The notes: generated by a model from the letters alone, not told the origin. A DNA stretch of 64,000 nt from an uncultured Olsenella sp. (GCA_900548775.1 URLM01000002.1:1-64000), one strand, 5' to 3'. Positions 22,876-31,449 are shown, numbered from the stretch's first letter. Translations and numbers: made by a program.

Positions 22876-25869
22876 CTACCGGGCGAGCAGGTAGCCATAG
22901 TTGTCTCGAACCGCGAGGATGACCGCGCGGACCGCCTCGGGAAGGCCGCAGGCGGGGTCGTCCACGTTGTAGACGGCGGTTGCGCCATCGAGCCTCACGA
23001 GCATGCCGCCCTCGACGGGCAGGAAGCCCTCGTTCTGGGAGTCGTCGAAGTCCTCCCTGCTCCAGAACAGGGTGAGCTTGTCGCGGTAGGGCTTGCCCTC
23101 GGAGTACGGGCAGAACACGGCGCAGTTGCCGCACTCGTTGCACATGCCGTCCATGTGGACGATCTGGCGCTCACGCATGCCGGACACGCGGATTGCGACG
23201 TTCGCGCGGTTGGGGCAGACCTCGCAGCAGGTCTCGCAGACGGTCGCGCAGCCAAGGCAGCGCGTGTGAGCGAGGGAGGCGACGTCGGCCTCGAGGGTGC
23301 CACGGGATGCCAGGGGTGCCTCGTAGCTGGGGTTGACGTTCTTCTCGCCCATGGCGTCGAAGGAGGTGCCGGCAATGGCCGTCGTGACGGTCATGGCATC
23401 GGCGATGGCCTTCACCACGGTCGCGGGGCCACGGCGGGCGTCGCCGGCGGCGAAGACGTGCGGCACGCTGGTCTCGAGGGAGTCGCTCACCACGGGGCGG
23501 CCCTTCTCGTCCAGCTCGCAGCCGGTGGCCTGGTAGAGACCCTGCTCGATGCGCTCGCCCACTGCGGTGATGACGGCGGTGGCGGGAACGATAACGGTCT
23601 CGCCAGCGGGCTCGGGGGCGCGACGGCCGGAGGCATCGGGGGCGCCGAGGCGCATGACCTCGCAGGTCAGCACGCCGTTGGCAAGGTCGCCCGGGGAGAG
23701 CAGCTCCATGAACTCCACGCCGTCCTCGAGCGCCATGACGAGCTCCTCCTCGTCGGCGGGCATGTAGCGGCGGGTGCGGCGGTACACCAGGCGCACGTGC
23801 TCGACGCCGGGGACGCGCTTGGCGGCACGGGCGACGTCCATGGCAGTGTTGCCGCCGCCGATGACCACCACGTCAGAGCCGAGCTGGCACTTGGCGGGGT
23901 CCTCCTTGAAGTCGCGCAGGAAGTCGATGGCGTCGAGCGCCTCGCCGCTGCGGAGGGCAGGACGTCCCGGAGCCCAGGCGCCAACGGCGACCACGACGTC
24001 AGTGAAGCCCTGGTCGAGAAGGTCGCGGGCATTCGTGACCTCGACGCCCGTCTTGAACGTGGCGCCATATGCCGAGCAGAGCTCGACGTCGTGGTCGATG
24101 GCCTCGTCGGAGATGCGGAAGCCGGGGATGACGTGACGAACGATGCCGCCCAGCTCGTTGGTGCGCTCGAAGACGGTGACGTCGACGCCAGCACGCGAGA
24201 GGAACGACGCCGCGGCGAGGCCGGCAGGGCCAGCGCCCACGACGGCAACCTTGCGACCGGTCACGGTGCCACGCGCAGAGAGCGTGGGCAGGACCTCGGC
24301 AAGGCCCTTCTCGGCAGCAAGGAGCTTGAACTCGCGGATGTGCGCGTGCTCCTCGTAGTAGTTGCGCATGCAGGAGTTGCCGCAGGTGTGCGGGCAGATA
24401 GTGCCCGTGGTGAAGGGCAGGGCGTTGCGCTCGAGGATGATGCGGAGCGCGTCGGCGTAGCGGCCCTCTCCGCAGGCCATGAGGTAGCCCGGGATGTCTT
24501 GCTCGATGGGGCAGTCCTCGCGGCAGGGGGCCGTGAAGCAGTCGATGAGCGGAAGCTCGTGGCCAACGTGGCGCTCGGGCGTTGGCTTCACGGGCTTGCG
24601 GTAGCGGGGGTTGGTGAGGGCGTCGTCCACGATGGCCGCGACCTTTGCGGGGTCAACGCCCGAGAACGGCTTGTCGTCGATGCCGGCGAGGGCCTCGTCG
24701 ATCTGGACGAGGTGCTGGTAGCCGCCGGGCTTGAGGAGCGACGTGGCGAGTGTGACGGGCCAGATGCCCGCGTCGACGAGCGAGCGCGCGTTGAGGGCGT
24801 CCGCGCCGCCGGAGAAGGAGATGCGCAGGCTGCCGTCAAACTCGTCGGCGATGCGCTTGGCCAGCGAGACGGTGAGCGGGTAGAGCGAGCGGCCGGACAT
24901 GTACATCTCCTCGCTGGGAAGCTCGGAGCGGGTGACGTCCACCGGGAAGGTGTTGGTGAGCTTGACGCCAAACTCGACGCCACGCTCCGCCGCGAGGGCG
25001 ATGAGGCGCTTGAGCATGGGCACGGCGTCTGCCCACTGCAGGTCCTCGTTGAAGTGGTGCTCGTCGAAGACGATGTAGTCGAAGCCCAGCGAGTCCAGGG
25101 TCTTGCGCGCGTACTCGTAGCCCAGGAGCGTGGGGTTGCACTTGATGTAGGTGTTCAGGCCCTTCTTGGTGATAAGGTGGGTCGCGATGCGCTCGATCTC
25201 TGCGGGCGGGCAGCCGTGGAGAGTGGACTCGGTGACCGAGCGGGACACGTGCGGGGAGATGGAGTCGACAAAGGCCTCGTCAACGTTCTCGAAGCGGTCG
25301 AGGTTGGCCTTGGCCCACGCAATGGCCTCCTGGAAGACGGGGGTGCCCGAGGCGTCCTTCATGTTGTTGATGTAGGTGTCGACCTTCTCGCCCTTGATGC
25401 CCTCGAGGTCATAGCCGACAGACATGTTGAAGACGAAGCCGTCAGGGTCTCCCAGGCCAAACTCGCGGGCGAGGAGCTTGCAGGCGACCCAGGCCTTGAC
25501 GTACTCGTCAAAGGCGCCGGGCACGGTGAGTTCGGTTGACCACTCGCAGTTGTAGCCCTCGTCGGCAGCGAGGATACAGGGCTTGTTCACGCAGGCCGAA
25601 AGCTCGGCGCCGTCCATCTTCTGGACGGTCTTGAGCTCGAAGAAGCGCGCGCCTGTGACGTAGGAGGCAATTATGTTCTGGGCAAGCTGGGTGTTGGGGC
25701 CGGCGGCCGGGCCAACCGGCGACTCGACCTTCTCGCCAAAGATGGGACGGGCATTGTCGCCGAGCTTGGCGAGACGGGACTCGCCAAAGATCGTTCCCTG
25801 AGTCTTCTTCTCGGTAAGGATCCAGTCCATGAGCTGGTCGAACGGGATGGGACGCATGATGTCACTCAT
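22876..25869 (-). CDS. ygfK: YgfK-like flavin and iron-sulfur oxidoreductase
   Basis: This 997-residue protein is of the YgfK family (often labelled putative selenate reductase subunit). It has an N-terminal dihydropyrimidine-dehydrogenase-like TIM-barrel region (1-430), a Cys segment CFTAPCREDCPIEQDIPGYL near 443-460, a GltD-like FAD domain (VVGAGPAGLAAASFLSRAG near 540), a nucleotide domain (VVIGGGNTAMDVARA near 668) and C-terminal Fe-S motifs (RCLGCATVCETCCEVCPN near 870, MCNECGNCAVFCPY near 910). Start ATG 25869 follows GGAGAGG; an upstream frame to 25944 lacks a site. The domain plan is that of dihydropyrimidine dehydrogenase-like enzymes, so a role in moving electrons to or from a purine-derived ring is plausible. 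ygfK is a known marker of anaerobic urate/purine clusters; its precise reaction here is not shown. Confidence 0.9.
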   Translation of the reverse strand: MSDIMRPIPFDQLMDWILTEKKTQGTIFGESRLAKLGDNARPIFGEKVESPVGPAAGPNTQLAQNIIASYVTGARFFELKTVQKMDGAELSACVNKPCILAADEGYNCEWSTELTVPGAFDEYVKAWVACKLLAREFGLGDPDGFVFNMSVGYDLEGIKGEKVDTYINNMKDASGTPVFQEAIAWAKANLDRFENVDEAFVDSISPHVSRSVTESTLHGCPPAEIERIATHLITKKGLNTYIKCNPTLLGYEYARKTLDSLGFDYIVFDEHHFNEDLQWADAVPMLKRLIALAAERGVEFGVKLTNTFPVDVTRSELPSEEMYMSGRSLYPLTVSLAKRIADEFDGSLRISFSGGADALNARSLVDAGIWPVTLATSLLKPGGYQHLVQIDEALAGIDDKPFSGVDPAKVAAIVDDALTNPRYRKPVKPTPERHVGHELPLIDCFTAPCREDCPIEQDIPGYLMACGEGRYADALRIILERNALPFTTGTICPHTCGNSCMRNYYEEHAHIREFKLLAAEKGLAEVLPTLSARGTVTGRKVAVVGAGPAGLAAASFLSRAGVDVTVFERTNELGGIVRHVIPGFRISDEAIDHDVELCSAYGATFKTGVEVTNARDLLDQGFTDVVVAVGAWAPGRPALRSGEALDAIDFLRDFKEDPAKCQLGSDVVVIGGGNTAMDVARAAKRVPGVEHVRLVYRRTRRYMPADEEELVMALEDGVEFMELLSPGDLANGVLTCEVMRLGAPDASGRRAPEPAGETVIVPATAVITAVGERIEQGLYQATGCELDEKGRPVVSDSLETSVPHVFAAGDARRGPATVVKAIADAMTVTTAIAGTSFDAMGEKNVNPSYEAPLASRGTLEADVASLAHTRCLGCATVCETCCEVCPNRANVAIRVSGMRERQIVHMDGMCNECGNCAVFCPYSEGKPYRDKLTLFWSREDFDDSQNEGFLPVEGGMLVRLDGATAVYNVDDPACGLPEAVRAVILAVRDNYGYLLAR

Positions 25870-25983
25870 TGCGATTCCTCTCCAGAAACGCATTTCCGTG
25901 GGGACGTGAGGCGTGCGCGGCGCCACGGGATCCGCGCACGTCATGGCAGCGGGGGCCGGTGGCCGCCACTGCTTGGAAGACGC

Positions 25984-27339
25984 CTAGTACTCGCGGTCGT
26001 TGAGCTCTCCCCAGAGCTTCTTGGACTGGTCGAGCACGAAGGCGTCAATCCTATCCTTGTCGATGTCCGTGAACTCACGGTCACGGTAGACCACGCGGCC
26101 GTTCACGATGGTGGTGCGGCAGTCGTGACCCTCGACGCCAAAGAGGATGTGGCCGTCGATGTTCTCCGCGCCGATGGGCGTGGGCGCCGGGTAGTCGAAC
26201 ACGGCGACGTCTGCAGCAGCGCCAGGCGCAAGCACGCCCAGGGGCTTGCCCTGCGGCTTGGACGCGAAGTACATGTTGGCGACCTCGGCGTTGTTCTTGA
26301 AGAGCATGGTCATGGCCTCGCCCCATGCCACGTTGGGCAGCGTGGAGTTGAGGCGCTGCAGGGGCACGAACGCCTTGAGAGACTGCAGCATATCGTGGGT
26401 GTAGGCGTCGGTGCCCATGGTAACCGTGATGCCGCGCTTGAAGAACTCGAGCACCGGCGCGGTGCCCACGGCGTTGTTGGCGTTGGACTGCGGGTTATTG
26501 ACGATCTTGGTGTGGGTCTCGGCAACAACTTCCATGTCGGCGGGGGTGATGTGGATGCAGTGGCCGAGCATGGTCTTCTCGCCCAGGATGTCATGGTCGA
26601 GGAGGCGATGGATCGAGGTGCAGCCGTGCTTCTGTGCGGAGTCGTAGACGTCGTTCATGCCCTCGCACACGTGGATGTGGAAGCCGGTGAGGCCATTGTT
26701 CGCCTCAACCATGCGGTCGAGCGCCTCGTCCGGCAGCGTGAAGAGGGCGTGACCGCCAAACATGGCGGCAATCATGTCGGAATCCTGGCTGGCAGCCCAG
26801 CGAGCGAAGTCGGCGTTCTCCTGGATGGACTGGTCAAGCTTCTCTTTGCCGTCGCGGTCGGAGACCTCGTAGCACAGGCAGGCGCGCATGCCCATCTCCT
26901 GCACCACGTCTTTGATGGCAAAAAGGGACCCGGGAATCTCGCGAAAGCTCGCGTGGTGGTCGAAGAGGGTGGTCACGCCGTTGCGGAACGACTCCATCAT
27001 GGTCACGTACGCGCAGGCACGCGTGCCGTCGAGCGTGAGGTGACGGTCGATGTTCCACCACTGCTGCTCGAGGTTCTCGAGGAAGTTGGTGGGGTTGCAG
27101 CCCTTGATGGCAAGGCCGCGCGCCAGGCCGGAGTAGATGTGGGTGTGGCAGTTGATGAGACCGGGCATGATGAGGCCACCGTGGGCGTCGATGAACTCTG
27201 CCGTGGGGTAGGCGGCGCTCATCTCGGCGCGAGTCCCAACGGCCGCAATCTTGTCGTGGTCGATAACGACGGCACCGTCCTCGATGAAGGGCATCTGGGG
27301 GTCCCTGGTTACGACCCGACCGTTTCCAACAAGTAGCAT
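25984..27339 (-). CDS. ssnA: SsnA-type aminohydrolase
   Basis: This 451-residue metal-dependent amidohydrolase is of the SsnA group, a partner of ygfK and xdhD in purine clusters. The metal motif is NCHTHIYSGLARG (His65, His67). Further ligands lie in GFHIHVCEG, LGHCIHI and MGTDAYTHDM. It lacks the guanine-deaminase sequence around the first motif (no HxxQ) and so differs from both guaD genes. The likely reaction is hydrolysis of an amino- or imino-substituted purine breakdown product, an inference from family and context. ATG 27339 has AAGGAGGAGAGG upstream. It is the first gene of the leftward ssnA-ygfK-ferredoxin-xdhD run. Confidence 0.9.
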   Translation of the reverse strand: MLLVGNGRVVTRDPQMPFIEDGAVVIDHDKIAAVGTRAEMSAAYPTAEFIDAHGGLIMPGLINCHTHIYSGLARGLAIKGCNPTNFLENLEQQWWNIDRHLTLDGTRACAYVTMMESFRNGVTTLFDHHASFREIPGSLFAIKDVVQEMGMRACLCYEVSDRDGKEKLDQSIQENADFARWAASQDSDMIAAMFGGHALFTLPDEALDRMVEANNGLTGFHIHVCEGMNDVYDSAQKHGCTSIHRLLDHDILGEKTMLGHCIHITPADMEVVAETHTKIVNNPQSNANNAVGTAPVLEFFKRGITVTMGTDAYTHDMLQSLKAFVPLQRLNSTLPNVAWGEAMTMLFKNNAEVANMYFASKPQGKPLGVLAPGAAADVAVFDYPAPTPIGAENIDGHILFGVEGHDCRTTIVNGRVVYRDREFTDIDKDRIDAFVLDQSKKLWGELNDREY

Positions 27340-27632
27340 AGGACCTCTCCTCCTTGCTACATGCCGCAGATCAGCTACGGCCCAACCTGTGTTCGTCGCG
27401 GCCCTCTCATGCCGTGACGGCCGGACGTTGCGCGAACGCGACTGCGCCGCATGGGCACCCGACTACCCAACTGCAAACGAAGTGCAGGTACGAGGCTCTT
27501 CCCCGTTGGCCTCTCCCTGCGAATGACCCCCTTGGCGAATCTTCGCACTTCTTGTAATACAACCTAACAAATATTTTGCTTCAAAATGGCGTCTGGCTTG
27601 TCGCGGTCTGGAGAACATCGGCGTACGGTCGA

Positions 27633-27660
27633 TTGCCGGTGTGGACGGTAACGTTATATT
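27633..27660 (+). promoter_or_regulatory. Likely promoter for the yheO-family gene
   Basis: A -35 of TTGCCG and a -10 of TATATT are spaced 16 bp. The -10 lies inside the ModE-type palindrome, so binding there would block RNA polymerase. Confidence 0.45.
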
Positions 27661-27675
27661 TTTGGGAATATAACG
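27652..27675. promoter_or_regulatory. ModE-type operator between ssnA and the yheO-family gene
   Basis: This is the best of the four 24-bp sites. CGTTATAT, eight bases and ATATAACG form perfect 8-bp arms. It lies about 315 bp from both divergent start codons and overlaps a rightward -10. Confidence 0.7.
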
Positions 27676-27846
27676 TGTTGCCCCGCGCTTGGTGTCCTTG
27701 GGACCATCCGGCTGAACACGGCTTCCAACTGGAGTTTATTCTCGTCTCCCGGGGCCATTCGAGAAATGCCGATGGGCGGCGGAGCCATACCGTCCGCCCC
27801 ATTGGCCCCACCGCTCTCCTACGCCCAAGCAGAATAATCAACCAAC

Positions 27847-27861
27847 CTAACAATTGGTTAG
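27847..27861. promoter_or_regulatory. Candidate operator upstream of the yheO-family gene
   Basis: The palindrome CTAAC-AATTG-GTTAG lies 130 bp before the regulator start. Its core resembles the TAACA/TGTTA site before xdhA, and ACCTAACAA recurs at about 27556, nearer ssnA. Autoregulation is a guess. Confidence 0.35.
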
Positions 27862-27990
27862 ATTTCAGGTGCTAGTATTTGCTTGTCTTTGGTTTTTCCC
27901 GTCCATCGCGACCGTACCCCGTAGCATCACCCGCCGCACCACCAGCTGCGCGGCCGATAGGCGGACCCGCCAGAAAGGGGTCGAGTAATC

Positions 27991-28644
27991 ATGAAGAAGT
28001 CTGAGGTCGAGTTTCTCTCTCGCCTTGCGAAGGGCATCGCCGCTCAGTTTGGAAGCAACTGCGAGGTCGTCGTCCATGACCTGGAGTCTGATGACCCCGA
28101 CAGCACCATCGTCGCAATAGAGAATGGCCAGGTCTCCGGCAGAAAGCTCGGGGACGGCCCGTCCAACGTGGTGCTCAAGGCCCTGAGCTCTGACCCGGAC
28201 AAGCTCCAGGATCACTTTGCCTACCACACGCGCACCGAGGACGGACGCGAGCTGCGCTCGAGCACGGTCTTCTTCCGCGACGAGACGGGCAAGCCGGTAG
28301 CCATCTTCGCCATCAACTACGACTCCACGCCCATCATGGCGCTCCAGAACATGCTCAAGGACTTCACCTCGCTCGCCAGCCCCTCGACCGACGAGCCGGA
28401 AGTCATTCCCCACAACGTAAACGACCTTCTCGACGAGCTCATCGACCAGAGCGTACGCCTGGTGGGCAAGCCTGTTGCCCTCATGACCAGGGAGGACAAG
28501 GTCAAGGCGATTGGGTTCCTCAACGATTCCGGCGCCTTCCTCATCACCAAGGCAGGCCAGAAGGTCTGCAACTACTTTGGCATCTCGAAGTACACGCTCT
28601 ACAGCTACATGGACGAGGCCAAGGAGCAGAAGAAGGAGGAGTAG
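27991..28644 (+). CDS. YheO-family transcriptional regulator
   Basis: This 217-residue DNA-binding regulator has a PAS-like YheO sensor domain (residues about 5-115: FGSNCEVVVHDLES, then STVFFRDETGKPVAIFAINYD) and a C-terminal helix-turn-helix of the HTH_22 type (residues about 165-210: GAFLITKAGQKVCNYFGISKYTLYSYM). Relatives include DauR and other metabolic switch proteins. ATG 27991 has AAAGGGG ten bases upstream. It is divergent from ssnA and starts a two-gene unit with the M20 deacylase five bases downstream, so it is the best local candidate for controlling the purine genes. The ligand is unknown. Confidence 0.88.
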   Translation: MKKSEVEFLSRLAKGIAAQFGSNCEVVVHDLESDDPDSTIVAIENGQVSGRKLGDGPSNVVLKALSSDPDKLQDHFAYHTRTEDGRELRSSTVFFRDETGKPVAIFAINYDSTPIMALQNMLKDFTSLASPSTDEPEVIPHNVNDLLDELIDQSVRLVGKPVALMTREDKVKAIGFLNDSGAFLITKAGQKVCNYFGISKYTLYSYMDEAKEQKKEE

Positions 28645-28648
28645 GCGC

Positions 28649-29875
28649 ATGTGCGAGAAGCGCCGCACCGACGACGAGGCAACGCGGCTCACGGCACGGC
28701 TCGTGGGCATCGAGAGCACGGACCCGGGATCATTTGAGGGCTCTATCGAGGAGTTTGTTCGCACGTGGCTCGAGGAGCGACGCGCGCGTGCGGGCAACCT
28801 TGCAGACACCGTGCGCATCGAGGAACTCGAGGCGCTGCCTGGGCGTCGTTGTCTGAGGGCGCTGATTCCCGCCGCGGGCTCACGTGGACCCGCTGCCACC
28901 CCCGCCGACCTCACGCTCCTCTGCCACATGGACACCGTACGCGTTGGCGCCGGTTGGAGCAAAGACACGCCAGCCTTCTCGCCCGTCCTGCGAAACGGAG
29001 AGCTTTACGGCCGTGGCTCGTGCGACATGAAAGGTGGCCTGGCCTGCGCGCTTCTCGCCTTCTCCGACGCCCTTGACGAGGTGGGAAGGCGCGGTCGCCT
29101 GCCGGAGCGCTCGCTGGCGCTTGTCTGCACCGTGGACGAGGAGGACGAGATGCGCGGCTCCGAGGCCGCCATCCGCGCGGGCTGGCTGGGGGCCACCGGA
29201 TGGGTGCTCGACACGGAGCCCACCGATGGCCGCGCGCGGGGTTCGCACAAGGGTCGTACCTGGTACGTCATCGACATGCACGGCATCACCGCACACGCCA
29301 GCACACCGTGGCGTGGCGCAGACGCCATCGCCGCCATGGCGGAAGCTGTCTGTCGCATTCGAGGCGCCATCGCCGAGCTGCCCACCCACCCTGAGCTTGG
29401 CCGCTCGACCGTCACGTTTGGGCAGATCGCGGGCGGATACAGCCCCTACGTGGTACCGGACGAGTGCCATGCGACCATCGACATGCGGCTTGTTCCGCCC
29501 ACGGGCTCGGCTGATGCCGAGAAGATCGTGCGTGACGCCTGCTCCGCAGCCGAGGCGGCCGTACCCGGCACACACGCCGACGTACGCTGCACCGGAGACC
29601 GGCCACCCATCGAGCTTGACCCCGCATCGCCGCTGCTCGCAGCCCTTGCGCACGCGAGCGCGGAGGCATGGGGCGAGACGCCGGCAACGGACGTCTTCAC
29701 CGGCTACACCGACTCAGCCGTGGTGGCAGGCACCTGTGGAAACCCCACGTGCCTCTCATACGGTCCGGGCAGCCTCGAGCTTGCCCACAAGCCCAACGAG
29801 CACGTTCCCGTGGCAGACCTCGCTCGCGTGAGAGCGGTGCTCTCGCGCCTTTCCGCCGACCTGATGTGGGCCTAG
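28649..29875 (+). CDS. M20 zinc deacylase/peptidase (YgeY/ArgE/DapE type)
   Basis: This 408-residue metallohydrolase is of the M20 family. The two-metal site is visible: LLCHMDTVRVG (His, Asp), RGSCDMKGGLAC (bridging Asp), CTVDEEDEMRGS (catalytic and metal Glu), VLDTEPTDG (metal residue) and the C-terminal LELAHKPNEHV (His). The dimerisation domain lies near residues 200-310 (IDMHGITAHASTPWRGADAI). ATG 28649 has AAGGAGGAG before it and follows the regulator stop by five bases. In purine clusters of other gut bacteria the M20 protein YgeY acts late in the ring-opening route; equating this protein with YgeY rests on context and general similarity only. Confidence 0.85.
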   Translation: MCEKRRTDDEATRLTARLVGIESTDPGSFEGSIEEFVRTWLEERRARAGNLADTVRIEELEALPGRRCLRALIPAAGSRGPAATPADLTLLCHMDTVRVGAGWSKDTPAFSPVLRNGELYGRGSCDMKGGLACALLAFSDALDEVGRRGRLPERSLALVCTVDEEDEMRGSEAAIRAGWLGATGWVLDTEPTDGRARGSHKGRTWYVIDMHGITAHASTPWRGADAIAAMAEAVCRIRGAIAELPTHPELGRSTVTFGQIAGGYSPYVVPDECHATIDMRLVPPTGSADAEKIVRDACSAAEAAVPGTHADVRCTGDRPPIELDPASPLLAALAHASAEAWGETPATDVFTGYTDSAVVAGTCGNPTCLSYGPGSLELAHKPNEHVPVADLARVRAVLSRLSADLMWA

Positions 29876-29914
29876 GTCTTCTCGCCCCCTCTCGTTACCC
29901 CCTCCTCCCTCTCG

Positions 29915-29993
29915 TTCTTTATCGGTATCTGTGAAAAGGGCTTCTCGCCAACTGGGCAAACGCAGCGCCCGGTTCACAGATACCGATAAAGAA
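29915..29993 (+). repeat. 79-bp inverted-end element, copy c
   Basis: The ends TTCTTTATCGGTATCTGTGA and its inverted partner are nearly perfect, and the pairing extends outward through CTCG/CGAG. The interior carries CAACTGGGCAAACG. It lies 40 bases after the M20 stop codon. Confidence 0.9.
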
Positions 29994-30065
29994 CGAGGGG
30001 TGGGGGCAGCATGGACGGAGCAGCGGACAACTCCTCGGGCGAGAGGCTGCGGTCCGGGAGGGGGC

Positions 30066-30217
30066 TGCACAAAAATCGCGGTTGCCGGTCCAAATTCGGG
30101 GTTCCACCAAGTATCACCCCAAGGGTGCCATTTTCCTACCTGCGGCTCCGCAAAGAGTTAGTGTCTTCGTACCCGGCGATTCGCCCAAAAAGGACCGGCA
30201 ACCGCAATTTTTGTGCA
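30066..30217 (+). repeat. 152-bp element with 26-bp terminal inverted repeats, copy 2
   Basis: The same length and the same interior as the copy at 2295-2446, but in the opposite map orientation. The conserved interior includes CCTACCTGCGGCTCCGCAAA and GTTAGTGTCTTCGTAC. No target-site duplication is evident and no protein is encoded. It is flanked on both sides by 79-bp elements. Confidence 0.88.
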
Positions 30218-30288
30218 GGGGGGTGTACGCGGGCGGTCGGCCCCTCTGGTGCCGACCCGTTCCCTCGTCCCTCTTGTTGCGCATCCCC

Positions 30289-30367
30289 TTCCTTATCGGT
30301 ATCTGTGAAAAGGCCTTCTCGGCAACTGGGCAAAGGCAGCGCCCGATTCACAGATACCGATAAAGAA
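30289..30367 (+). repeat. 79-bp inverted-end element, copy d
   Basis: It begins TTCCTTATCGGTATCTGTGA, ends with the inverted partner and has the CAACTGGGCAAAGG interior. It is about 90% identical by eye to copy c. Confidence 0.9.
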
Positions 30368-30472
30368 CGGGAGGGGGAAGGCGCTGGCTTTCTCGGTAAA
30401 TGCTACTGCGTAGGTAGGGTATAAGGGGTCCAATGGCCCGGATCCGTCGTAAAGCGAGAAGAGGAGAAACCC

Positions 30473-31333
30473 ATGCCCAGGCACACAACGAACGTCGTGA
30501 AGGGATACCGCACGCAGGATGGTGCGGGAGTGAGCCTCGTACGAGTGCTTGGCGACCAGACCGCACGCGACTTTGATCCCTTCCTCATGCTGGACTCATT
30601 CGACAGCACCAATCCAGATGACTACACCGCCGGCTTCCCGTTTCACCCGCACCGCGGTATCGAAACCGTAAGCTACCTACGCGAGGGGGCGATGCACCAT
30701 CGCGACACCATGGGTTTCGAGGACACCGTGACTTCGGGCGAGGTTCAATGGATGTGCGCTGGCTCCGGCGTGGAGCACGAGGAGACCATTCCCGCCTCGC
30801 GGCGCCTCCTCGGCGTGCAGCTCTGGCTCAACCTGCCTGCAACCGATAAGATGGCGCAGCCCACCTACCATGCCGTGAAGCGCGACGCTATCGAGTCCGT
30901 GGCGCTCGACGGTGCGATGTTGCGACTTCTCGCTGGACGCTTTATGGAAGATGATGGCACCGTTCACCAGGGTTTTGTTGGAGGCCACCTGCCTCTCGAC
31001 TACTACGAGCTCACAGTGGAGCCAGGTCGTAACATCGAGACCCCGGTGGGCGAGGACCGCTCGGTCCTTGCCTTCACACTCGAGGGGTCAGCGCTTATCG
31101 GCGGACTTCCGCTCGGCGAGAAGACCGCGGCCAAGCTCGTTGACGGGGACCGAGTGAGCATCACCGCCACGGGCGAGAAGCCCTCCGTGGTGCTGCTCAT
31201 GAGTTCAATGGCGCTGCACGAGCCAATTGCCTGGGGCGGTCCCATCGTGATGAACACCACCGCCGAACTGCGCCAGGCCTTCCGCGACCTCAACGAGGGG
31301 ACCTTCATCAAGAAGCGTGTGCGTGACCTCTAG
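30473..31333 (+). CDS. Pirin-family protein
   Basis: This 286-residue bicupin metalloprotein is of the pirin family. The N-terminal cupin holds the four expected metal ligands: FPFHPHRG (His58, His60) and GVEHEE (His102, Glu104). The preceding segment, FDPFLMLDSF, is the family signature. The C-terminal cupin (about 170-286) lacks the ligands, as usual. Bacterial pirins act as quercetin dioxygenases or as regulators of central metabolism; which applies here is unknown. It has its own ribosome-binding site (AGGAG) and is isolated by repeats on both sides, converging on the molybdenum operon. Confidence 0.88.
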   Translation: MPRHTTNVVKGYRTQDGAGVSLVRVLGDQTARDFDPFLMLDSFDSTNPDDYTAGFPFHPHRGIETVSYLREGAMHHRDTMGFEDTVTSGEVQWMCAGSGVEHEETIPASRRLLGVQLWLNLPATDKMAQPTYHAVKRDAIESVALDGAMLRLLAGRFMEDDGTVHQGFVGGHLPLDYYELTVEPGRNIETPVGEDRSVLAFTLEGSALIGGLPLGEKTAAKLVDGDRVSITATGEKPSVVLLMSSMALHEPIAWGGPIVMNTTAELRQAFRDLNEGTFIKKRVRDL

Positions 31334-31370
31334 GCTCTCCCTCGGTTCCGCCCTCTCTCCCCCCTCCCCA

Positions 31371-31449
31371 TTCTTTATCGGTATCCGTGAACTTCGATTG
31401 TCAGCAACTGGGCAAACGCTGGCTTCGTTTCACAGAAACCGATAAAGAA
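31371..31449 (+). repeat. 79-bp inverted-end element, copy e
   Basis: It begins TTCTTTATCGGTATCCGTGA and ends TTTCACAGAAACCGATAAAGAA in inverted form, with the CAACTGGGCAAACG interior. It lies between the pirin gene and the convergent mog gene, with a C-rich tract before it and a G-rich tract after it. Confidence 0.88.

Larger units (their letters stand above)
27340..27990. other. 650-bp divergent control region between ssnA and the yheO-family gene
   Basis: This region holds no gene that I can support; small frames on both strands have no recognisable features. It contains an AT-rich patch with ACCTAACAAATATTTTGC at about 27556-27573, a likely rightward promoter (27633-27660), a ModE-type site overlapping its -10 (27652-27675) and the palindrome CTAAC-AATTG-GTTAG (27847-27861). 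Leaders of about 300 bases are implied on the regulator side. Confidence 0.6.
29876..30472. other. 597-bp intergenic region built of repeats
   Basis: The gap between the M20 gene and the pirin gene is almost wholly repeats: a 79-bp element (29915-29993), the 152-bp element (30066-30217) and another 79-bp element (30289-30367). The last 100 bases hold the pirin promoter area (GTAGGTAGGGTATAAGG around 30410-30427) and ribosome-binding site. No gene is seen. Confidence 0.7.
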
